The notes below the pieces were generated by a model. That model ran no database searches. It was given only the letters and a program-made list of their open reading frames with translations, and was not told the origin of the DNA. Positions 49,080 through 61,000 of a stretch of DNA of 64,000 bases are shown here, piece after piece; position 1 is the first letter of the stretch; every line of letters starts with the position of its first letter. Origin of the DNA: Hippopus hippopus (lineage: Eukaryota > Mollusca > Bivalvia > Cardiida > Cardiidae); NCBI GenBank assembly GCA_946811185.2, contig OX328105.1:43214845-43278844 (forward strand). Direction: 5' to 3'. Made by a program: the position numbers and the translations under genes.

Positions 49080-52000
49080 GTATGTTGCTTGCACTTTGAA
49101 TATTGTCAAAATAGTATTTATGATATATTTTGTTATGTTTTAAACTGAACATTGTTCGAATGAATAAATTGTGAAAATTTGTCAGTATTGATCTGTCGCC
49201 CCCGGTGTTAGACGACCAGAACGAGCATATAAATAATTCATTAGGAATATTTCATTTCTATCCTAAAAATTCTGCTTATCTTATACAACGAACCACAATA
49301 ATTATGTAGATTTCATCGAAGGTAAAAATCCAGATGCAGATGGTTGATGAAGATCATTTGTTCTCTTCACTACATTTTATTTTTTTTCCCAGTGGGGGGA
49401 TTCCCACTGGTATTATTATTCATACCGATAGTTCATGTCATGTTATCATGGATAGCTGAATTACCACCAGTGACACAACAGGAGAATCAACACATACCTT
49501 ATATCTCATTCCTCTTGACAGACAGATTTTTAAGGTCATACTAAAATCCGCCCTACAGGAAAATTTGCCCTACGGCGCCCTATGTTTAAGTTATCGCCAT
49601 ATGGGTATATGCAACATATCGGATGGAATTGATTACTTATACTTTTTAAAATATACTTTATCTAACACAACATCAAATATCATGACTTTATTTTGTATAA
49701 TTTTGGAGATATTAGATAGATAGTTTTCATACTGATTATGGGTGACAGGTGCTCCATACGCCCTACCACTTCAATGCCCACCCTACTTGTTTTTGGGTGA
49801 TATTTTCACCAATAAATTATATGTGTAGTTAGAATAATGTATCTTTTTATTGATTTTTACTTATTTGTCATACATTTTTAGGATTTACCCATGTTCTGCA
49901 TGAAAACATCCACACAGATTCGAAGGGAGATGAACACAATTTCCTAAAGATAGAGTTATCCTTCATAGATACAATCCCAAGTCATAATGAAGGCTGTAGA
50001 AAACATTTGCTAGATACGTTGCATATACCCATAGGGTGATAAAGTAAACTTAGGGCGCCGTGGGGCGAATTTTCCTGCAGAGCTTATTTTAGTACGACCC
50101 CAGATTTTTATCCTTTAGCACACAAGGTTTGAAGACATGATGATTGTGACAAGGGAAAATGCTTATAATGGAGCAATTTTTCTTTTTGCAATGTTTTAAA
50201 TATCAAGGTGTATTGGTTAGCTATAACTTAAGGGATTGTTTCGAAGTTGTCTGGTGAAGATTTGTGGAGGGAGCTAGTTAATGAAGTCCAAGGGTCATTT
50301 TCTATGTTCTTAGAGTTGGGTGGTTTTTCCAATTATGTTTGCGAAATTAGAATTTTGTTTATTTGAACCTTTCAAAGTATGTCCCATCTGCCTCCACACA
50401 CTTATTAATAGTGTCATCAGTGTCTACTTAAGAAAGTGAAGATGATAGGGAATTTACCCCCACCATCTTGAAAATAGAGGGGACAATTTTCAGACAGTAC
50501 CCAGAAAAGGGGCCCATATTAGACTGAATGTATTTGCAAATGGGCCATTTTGACCCACTCCCAGTCAAGGGAGGTTGATTTAATGGACATAATATGTTAG
50601 AAAACAGCTTCCACAATGATGCCAGTTTGTCAGACAAAAGTAAACTTTTTGTTTAGGGACATTTCCATTGTTTGTTTTTCAAGCGGGACTGCCACGCATT
50701 GGGTCTGAATTTTTGTGTGTCTGAAAAATATTAGTATGAATCCCACAATCGAGCATCCTAGAAGAGACACTGGCCATAAGATACTCTTCTTTAGGTATGT
50801 TGAAGACACTTGTAGATTGCACTTTCAATACTGCTACGGGATTCAAACTAGCGTGGTAATAGCATTTCCATTAGCCATCTGAATAACCAAAAGTCACAAG
50901 GTGACAGGTCAGGGCTGTGTGGAGGATGTCATAAAACAGCAAGCCCAGATTCTTTCAAAAACTTGCGTACCATGGTGGATTTATGTGCAGGTGTGTTATT
51001 ATGCAGCGATTTTGTGATAGAATTCAAGGACTTGTGTGAGAACGTTTTCTCTAAAAAACTTCCTTGTAACAGAAATACCTTTGGGTACTGGTATTTAAAA
51101 AACAGGGCCTTTTGAATAAGAAAAGAAAAGACGAATGCAAATAACATGTGTTTGAGGTCTTTCGTTGATTACCGGTAATAATTGATCTTAGACTCTGGTT
51201 CTAAATGACAGATCCAGGTTTCATCAACCGTAACTATTTTCTTCCAAACAATGTGAATCGCGTTTATCATACTTTTTGCTGACTTATGATGCCAGCCTAA
51301 TCTTGTTTTGTTTCTACTATCAGTGATCAAATTAGGAATCCAGTTAGCACGGACCTTCAGAAGCCAAAGGCGTTTGATTAATATCTTAAAATGTACGACT
51401 GGATATATGTGATGATTGCAAATATCAGTTATTTCTTGCACTGTACATTGTGCATCTGCATCAATGATTTCACAACGGCAACATTTTTTTCCCGTCATCA
51501 CAGAGTGAGGTCAGCCTCCTATAGGGTCATTTTCAAATGACTCCTTACCCATTTAAAAACTGTACTGAGCCTTAACGCATCTTTTCCATAAACTTTCTGC
51601 AAATCTACGCAAATTTTTATATAAGGACACCCAAGCTGTGCCCAAATTTTACAGTGTATCCCCTGTTCAGACATTACTTCAGCCATGTTGAAATGGCTAT
51701 TTCAATCTAGTGTACAGAATTACCTGATCTAAAATCTCGGAGTGGTATGCATGAGGACCACATGTATCATTTATCTTGACACCAATTAATAGACATTTAT
51801 GGGCTGACACGGATATGGAGATGGACAGCAGAAAGAGAGAAAACTTGGGGATTGTCTCAACACATTCATATGTGACCCGTCACGCCTAAAGGGACCATCT
51901 GGGAACTGAAAAATATCGACTATGGTCAGACTACACGGACTGCACAGTCTGACTAGGGTAAAGAATTTTCGCTTTTGGTAGATTTTTTATATGTTAAAAG

Positions 52001-55000
52001 ATCATTCTACCTTACTAAATAGTTGTTGTAAAAATATCTACCGGGATCGACCTGCAACGGCTTCGATCTCTTCTTCATTTGTTTGCTTGATATACGGAGT
52101 TCAATGATTGGCTCTTTATGCGTGACGGGTCACATGTATCAAAATTACCAGTTAGTCTGTATTGTAAATTTTAACTGAGATCTTTTACATTGATCATTTT
52201 TAGCTCGGCTGCTTTTGAAGAAAACGTCGAGGTATTGTCATAGCCCTGGCGTCGTCTGCGTCAAAGTCTGCGTCGTCATCAGGCAAAAACTTTGACATTT
52301 TATAATATATCTGTCATTACCTACGATATTAACCGAAACTTGGATAAGTTGTTCACGATCAAAAGGGGAACCTATACAATAAGGGTAGGAAACCACGAAA
52401 CTATTTTTTACAAAGTTGTACTCCTTTCTCGACTTTGAATTTTGGCTAAAAATCAAGCGACTGCAGCCGAGCGTTGGCATCGGCATGCGGTGCTCTTGTT
52501 TGAGGAAAATGATAATCAGGCCAACAGCCTTATTAGAAACGTTTATTTTCTTAGAGTCAGTCCATTTACGATGATAAACTATTTTTGCAATGATTCGAAA
52601 AGTTTGCGACAGGAATTGTCTCGGATGCTACAAGAGTGAACTTATGCATTGATAACTTTTAAGTTCTGCGTTTATGTCTTCAACCCTAATCCTGTTACAT
52701 GAAATAAATCAGTTCAATCGACATGCATGTCGACATTCATCTCCCGCTCTCCGATGCAACTGTGCATTAGAGAAAGGTGTCATGACTGGAAATCTATTTG
52801 GATATATCATATTTTATCCGCAAGCAATATGCAGTCAACAGGAAATGGCAACTGTTGTCCAATGTGCTGCATCAGTATAAACTGTTGGATATCGTTCTGA
52901 TGACCACAAAATCCATGCAGTCTCTATATGTCAAACCATTTCAGTATTATCTATGACAATCTGGGTATGAATACAGTGTTGACATCAATATCCGGAGTAA
53001 AACTGTTCTTGATTGATTTTCAGCAGGTCTACATATTTTTTGACTCTTTCCATCTATTGCACCTACAGCCATTCCAATTTTATTCTAGTTTACCCTTAGG
53101 GTCAACCATTCTGCAACCGTAGGCCAGCGTAAATAACATTGGAACATGTCGTAAAGACCAGGCATCAATTCATTTATCACATCTTTTACTGTTGAGGTAC
53201 TTACATTAAACAACACAGATAAGAAACTGTAAGTTGGAAATGATGCCAACTACATGAACAACAGAAGCACTATGTTTCGTCTGGACAACACTTTTGCAAT
53301 GTTGTGTGGAGAAGGAGGCCACAAATAATGAGGGAGCTAGGCATAACTAGCAGTTCTGAAACTGGTGATGCTTAGTTAAAGTTTGTTCATTGAGTTGTAT
53401 CAGAAGCGCTGAATAAAAAGTGTGTTAAACCATGATGTCTTTTTCTTTGGCCTGTATGCATAATGAATGACATAGTGACTTTGAGAAAACCTGTTTTCCG
53501 TTGTCCATCTCCATATCCATTCATAAATGTCTAATACGGGAATGTTTATACTAGCACTGTGTAAGAAATTGTGTAATTTTGTAGTCACATTAAAAAGTTG
53601 TACACATATTCTAAGAACATAAAAAACGGCCCTCATATTCATAGGGGAAAAATATGTTGGAGATAGAAAAAAAATTGAGCCATGGTCTGGCAAAAGAAGG
53701 TTTATCTCTTTACCAAAGACATAAGTTTGGACTGGACCAAATTGAAGCCATTTGCAGATGACATATTCAGTGCTGTTAAAATGATTAATTCTTTCTTTGA
53801 TAGGATAGAAAACATAGTGGGAAAATGAGAAAATGCTGGTTAACAGCATTTTCTCCTTCTCCCACAATGTTTTCAAAAGACCTTATTGTCAGGGTCATTA
53901 AAACTCGTGATTGTGTGGTAAAGAGTTAATGCAGATCTCTGTGATGGATTATACCAAGCAAGGCATCACATAATTATAAATCTATAAAATCCATTTTGTC
54001 TAACAATCGGCTGAATCATGAAGTAGAATGATCCTTGCATATGTAGAATATTTACAAATAGCATGAAGTTCTGAATCAGGTCAGCCTGTGCTGACTGAGC
54101 AGGCTGACCTGGATCAGTACTTTTGGCAAATGTATGAAACTTCCATATCACAGAGTATGGCTTGTGCCCTGTTTAAAACATTTGAGCCTTGCTCTGTGAA
54201 AAGGGGGCTTAATGCATCTGCGAAAAGTATCGACACAGGTCAGCCTGCGCAGTTCGCGCAGGCTGACCTGGGCTGAAGCTTTTCGTTATTGGTCAATTTT
54301 CTGTATGTCAAAGGACCAATCTACCACATGATTAAGTCGACTGTTTAAAAAAAGTGATCTTATGGATCCATAACTGTGTGATGACTTGGGCTGGTATCAT
54401 GCATCACGGAAATCCATTAAGCCTCCTTTTGTCAGAGCATAGTTCATTTTTATGTGAGTTAGTTAACTCTGCCAGATGATAACATGTTAGACTTGTTCAT
54501 AATAAAAAGCATTTCTGGACAACATAATGTAATACTGGGGTTTGAAAGGGTGAAGAACAGTGTGCAAAAAGGAGAAGATGCTTTTCTCTTTGCTCCACAA
54601 TGTTTCCAAAAGACTTCTTCCTCAAAGCTATTTTAACTCTGTGTTGACTTTTTACGACTTGAGGCAAAAAAAACCTTTCAGGAAAGGAAAATTGCTGTTT
54701 GCAATTATTTTTTTCCTTCCCACATTGTTTTCTATCCTTTCAAAGACAAGTTCTATCATTTGAGCCTCTGTCTGATTTATCATCTTTAACTCTTTACCAA
54801 ACGACTAAATATTAGACTAGTCCAAATCAAAAGCATTGCAGACAACAATATAAATGAGACTGAAGGATTGAAATTTCTATTGGGAAGGGTAGAAAACATT
54901 GTGGAAAAAGGAGAATATGCTGGTTACCAGCATTTTCTCCTTTTCCCACAACGTTTTCAAAAGGCTTTTTTTTTCAGGGTCATTAAAAGTCGGAATTGTG

Positions 55001-58000
55001 TGGTAAAGGGTTAAATTCGTTGAATTTTGGCAATTCTAAAATTTTGTTGCTCAGGGTAAAGAGTTAACCCTTTACCACACAATCACAATTTTTGATGACT
55101 CTGAAGACGGCTTCAGAAAACATTGTGGAAAAAGGAGAAAATGCTGGTAACCTGTCCTTTTTCCATTATGTTTTGTACCCAATCAGAGATCATGAGTTAC
55201 TTTGTATCGATTTCTGATTTAACCATCTGCAGGTGTGCACAATTTGGAAGAGTCGTAAATTTGTGGTTTTTGAAAGGGTTAAGTGGTTTGCATGTTAAGT
55301 GTGATAAAAAATGTGGTTTTCATGTACAAAAGTATAAAAGAAAAAAAAAATAAATACAATGATTGTGTAGGATTTGATGTATATTAGTAATCTTTTTTTC
55401 TTAAAGAGTTCACTGTATGCAACACAGGTAAGAAAATAGCGGGTTAAAGTTATTATACTCTGAAAGTGTAGCTTTAGGTATTATTAACTCTTTTAGCCAT
55501 AAAAAATTTGCCTGACATAATACAGCTATGCTGGCAGAGATTGAATGAAATTCCTGATATATACTGCATCTTTGTAGCACTAATATTCCTGTTGTAAAAT
55601 CAAAGTACCAAAGCTGTATGGTGCATATTGGTATGAGATTAGCCTAGATTCAAATAAGTTACAGTAACCTTCTTTTTAACCTATATTGTGAACATGTACG
55701 TCTTTCTTGCATAAAGTTTTGTGAAATAATTTTCATTCTGTGAAAAGGGAAGCGTTCTTTAGCCTTGCTTCAAGAAACTCTAACTACTGTATTTACCAAA
55801 TGGATTATGATCCATTCTTTTCACAAAAAGCTTATAAAACAGTATTGGAAAAGGGGATAATGTTGGTTACTAACATTTTATCCTTTTTCTAAATTTTCCA
55901 TCTTTTCAGACGGCATTCAAGCCACATTTTACCCTTTTGAAAGAAAATTTCGTTTGACCAACAGTTATTTTTTTCATCTGCAATTGTTTTCAATAGGGAT
56001 AAGTCTTACATTTAATCACCTGGTAATATACCAAAATGATTTGAATTGTCTTTTTTCCTTCATGAAATTTTACTGAACACAGGTTTCTTAAAGATAAAGG
56101 CTCTGTCTGTGGAGCCTAGCTCTGGTAGCTCAGTCGGTAACATACAGGACTTGAGAACATGGGGTCGCTGGTTCGATTCTCAGCTCTGCCAATTTCTTTC
56201 TGAGGACTGATGATAGTCATTGGCACAGGATTCACTCCTCTCTCACCGCTGGTTATGTGGGAAAGCAGCCAGTGGCTTGGAAATAATATTGTGCAGAGTA
56301 CTGGTAACAGAAACTCCAGGAAAGCATGGACAGGTGCACTGGCTGCTGCAATATAACTGAAATAATGTTGAAAACGGCATAAAACACAATACAATCTATA
56401 CAATCAGTACAATCAATCAATCTGTCTATGCAAATTCCTGGTCATTTATGTACAAGGAAGTGGAGCGATAAAGGGCCACATGACCCTCTTGTTTTCTTCT
56501 TGCTGTGGATTTCATTTATCCTATAGTCCGAGGATTAAGGTTGTAAAGATTTGTTCCTTATTTTAGGAAAAGAAGGGAACAAAATGGCACAACTTTTTTC
56601 TGGATTGTATACTTTTACTAGAGTGTTTCATAGGAAATTAGGAAAACAGTTTCTTAGAATAGTTAGAAAGGTATTGTAGTTAGTTACCTTGTTGTCAACT
56701 ACATGTGTATTATTTGTTATCCTGAGTTTTAAAGACCCTAAGAAAAGAGCCTTTTGAAAACATTGTAGGAAAAGGAGAAAATGCTGGTAACCAGCATTTT
56801 CTCCTTTTCCCACAATGTTTTCTTCCCTGCCAAAAATAAATTTTAGCTTTTTGTTCATATTTAATTTGTCATCTGCAAAGACTTAATTTGCACAAGTCTG
56901 AAATGTTGTCGTTTGGGAAAGAGTTAACATATTACTGCATACTGCTTTAGACTTACAGAAAACCACTTTATAAAATTGTGTCTAAGGGAGAATATGCTTG
57001 TAGTAAGCAATTTTTTCCGATTTGACCCTTTACCACACAAACCTGAGTTTTAACGATCATGAGGAAGAAGCCTTTTTAAAACATTGTGGGAAAAGGAGAA
57101 AATGCTGGCCAGCATTTTCTCCTTTTCCCACGATGTTTTGTGCCCTTTTTGAAGACAAATTTCATCTATTGAGCCACATTTAATTTTTTTGTCTGCAACG
57201 GCTTTGAATTTGGACAGGTCTAAAATTTTGTCATTGGGTAGACACTTGCATCAAATATAAAACTGTAATTCATGTTGGTTATGAGAAACATTTTGACTGG
57301 TGTACACTTTCAAAGGGTATTTCTAAAGTTGCCTGCAGCAAATTTGTTTCATGAGATAATGAGTTAACCCTTTACCAAACAATCCCTTTTTAGCTCACCT
57401 GAGTACAAAGTGCTCAAGGTGAGCTTTTGTGATCGTGCTGTGTCCGTTATGCGTTGTTCGTCGTTTGTCGTCTGTCATGCATCTTCAACTTTTACCTTGT
57501 GTACACTCTACAGGCCACATTTTCAGTCCGATACCCATGAAACTTGGTCAGAATGTTTGTCTTGATAATATCTCGGACAAGTTTGAAAATGGGTCAGGTG
57601 GGGTCAAAAACTAGGTCACTAGGTCAAATCTTAGAAAATCCTTGTGTACACTCTAGAGGACATATTTTCAGTCCAATACTCTTGAAAGTTCGTCAGAATG
57701 TTTGTCTTGACAACATCTTGGATAAGTTTGAAAATGGGTCATGTCAGGTCAATAATAGGTCAATATGTCAAATCTTTGAAAACCTTGAGTATGCTCAAGA
57801 GGCCACAATTTAAGTTCAATACTAATGAAACTTGGTCAGAATGTTTGTCTTGATGATATTTTGGATGAGACTAGAAAAAGCTTGTGTACAAGCTAAAGGC
57901 CAAATTTTCAGCCCAATTATGAAAGCTTATTAGAATGTTTGTCATAATATCTCGAAAGAGATTGAAAATGGGTCATATTTGGTCAAAAGGCTCAGGTGAA

Positions 58001-61000
58001 GGACTCTCAGGGCCATCATAGCCCTCTTGTTTTTTTTTAATGACCATAAGGAACTTTTGAAAACATCGTGAGAAAACGATAAGATTCTGCTAACGGGCAT
58101 TTTTTCCTTTTCTTACAATATTTTCCACTCTTTCTTAGGCAAATCCAAACAAGCCTGGCTGAGTGGTTAGCATGTATAATTCATGACCTGGTGGTTGCTG
58201 GTTGGGTACCCGGTGGAGGCAAACTTTCTTTTTGGTGATATATGGCCTCTCACCTCTGATACATGAGAAAAAAGTAGTCAGTGGCTTTGAAAGAAAGTTG
58301 TGTCAGTATTGGTGTGAGAAAGCCAGGAAACACATGATTGTGTCGGTGCACTGATCTCAGTGATATGACTTAAGCTGTTAAAATTATGTCAAACTTCTAT
58401 ACAAACAAACAAAAGATCGAAACATTTCAGCCAGATTAAATTTGTAAATGCCTTCCATTTAATCATTTTCCAAAATATCCTGTTTTTTAACAATCCTGAT
58501 GGAGAAGGCCTTTGAAAACATTGTGGAAAAAAGAGAAAATGCTTGTAAGAAGGCCTTTGAAAACACTGTGGAAAAAGGAGAAAATGCTGGTGTACAATTT
58601 TGTGGTCTGGCAATGGGTTAATAAAGAGATTACGGGAGAGTTTTCTGCATGTGGTTTGTGAACCTGTTGGTGTATGTACGTGCATAATGGTGATTTAAAT
58701 CTTATATCATCACATATGTTAGCTTTTTTGCAGTTCTGCTGATGATTAAAGTGTAATATGCAACATCTTGCATCAACGACCTAAACCCTATAAAATACAT
58801 AGCTTGGCAAATAACTCAAACCAAACAATCCAAGTTTTGAAGTTTCTGATGTAGAAGCCTTGTGAAAACATTTATTTTGTTGTCTGCAAATATTCTCTAT
58901 TTGGAACAGCGTAGAAAATTGTTCTAATGGAAAGAAATAAGTCTTTTCCTGACAGCAGAATTTCAGACTTGCTGAAATTAAAAGCATTTACAGACAATAA
59001 ATCAAATGGTGCTCCAGTGATAAAATTTGTCTAAAAGGGTAGAGAACACTTGTAAAAAAGAGAATATGCTGGTAACCAGCAAATTTCTTCTTTTCCTAGT
59101 GTTTTCTTTTTCGATTTTAGAGCATTTTTCCTCAGGATAAAAAAATTACAGACTTGTTTTGCTTAACTTTCACTGAGAAACCAAATCCTATTATTGAAAA
59201 AGCTATAGCTGGCATTGCCAGTGAAGTTGATGATTTTCTTTTATTGATGGTAGCCACCGGTTGTCCAGATGGGGGACGCACCAGCAAAACTGGTTTTAAG
59301 GACTCCTTTTAAATGTCTGTCAGTGATATTACTTGACCCCCTATGAGGAGTATTGGCCTGCAGACGTGATTCAGTAAAATCATGAAATAGCTCTGAGTTA
59401 TTGTAACTCTTTAATAATCACAAGTTTGCACTTTGAAGATTAATTATGTAATATACTTTAAATCCATGAAATGAAAAGAAGCTGATTTATAGTCATTCAT
59501 TTTCAGTATTTTGTATTTCATTTGCAGGCAGCAGACTTGAATGTGAACGAGCATCACCATGCACAGATCTATAACTACATCAGATTTTCTCGTTACCAGA
59601 GGGGACAGCGAATGAGAGCTGTGGACTTCTGTTTCGATGAAATCAAAACACAAAGGTATATTTCTGGTGTCCTTATATATAGTTTATCTCTTTTCTTTTT
59701 TTCTTTTCAAAGAACTTCATTTAGGTTGTACTACTTTAGAATTTGTCGTTCTCAGATACTTTAAAAATTTTTATATAGTGTATCACTTTTTTTTTTGCAG
59801 CAGAACACTTTTGGTCCTTTTTAACTGTTTTAACGACCATCGGAAGGCTTTTGAAAACATTGTAGAAAAAGGAGCAAATACTGATGAGCAGCATTTTCTC
59901 CTTTCCAATAATTTTTTTCCTCTTCAAAGAAATTCATTTAGGTTGTACCACTTTAGAATTTGTTGTTTTTGGAAACCTTAAAAAATTTGTGGTTTTGTAA
60001 AGATTTAACATACCACAGAATTTTAGACAACTCTGTATTGAAAGTACTTGAAGATCGAGAAGACAAATTTGATGTTGCTCAAATGATGAGATTTCTTTTT
60101 TAATGGAAAGAAAACAGGGAAAAAAGAAAAAAATGCTGTTGTACATGATATCAAAGGATATGAAATTAGAATATTATTCTGTGTGCAAAATTTTAAGATT
60201 GGGCAAAATGAATACTGCTCATTAGTTTGGGCACACATGCCTTTCTAGATATGCGAAGTTACACATTGGTAGTGGCATCGTCCCAATTGCACTGGAACTA
60301 GCTCAAGTTGGTTTTGCTGACATTGTATGTAAAGATGAGACTGCACAGAAAAAGCTGGCATGTCTTGCATTTAAACTGTAGGCAACTTTATTACATGATT
60401 GTTGTGGTTTAAATAAACCTGAAGTAGCAATGGTTCAGTTGTTTTTCTCTGAATTTTATTGGCCATTTCTTTAGTTGTACACTCCTAGGGGTAAATATTA
60501 ACCCATTACTACAATCCTGACTTTAAAAGAGCCTCATGGAAGAATACTTTGGAAAATATTTTTCAAACAGCATTTCCTCCTTTTCCAACAATTTTCTCTT
60601 CCCTTTCAATGACAAATCCTCTTCCACATTTTTCATGTAATCTGCAAAATTAATGCTTTAATTTAAATTTTAAAACTTTGTTATGTGGCCAAGATTTCAG
60701 CCTATGGCATTATAATGACACTATTTCTTTAAGTAATTCTTGTATACCTTGCCTTTATAAACTTGCAGGTTAAATGACACCACTTTTACAATAGATGAGG
60801 TTACAGATCTGTTAGATAGCTTGTTGCAAAGTGTCCAGGGTGAAGTGGAAGCTGAACTCATCAATGCGGCACACACCAACGTCCTTCTCCTAAGACAGAT
60901 GTTCATACAGGCAGAGAAATGGCACCTCAAGCTCTCTGCAGACATTTCAGAACTTGAAAATAGGTAGGTTTTTATCCGCTACAATGTCAAGTAAGGGTCT

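Noticed and set aside
53400..53876. 158-codon open reading on the minus strand, longest in its area
   Set aside because: It runs through a family A MITE (KTLWEKEKMLLTSIFSFSH is the typical translation of its palindrome) and has no recognisable domain.
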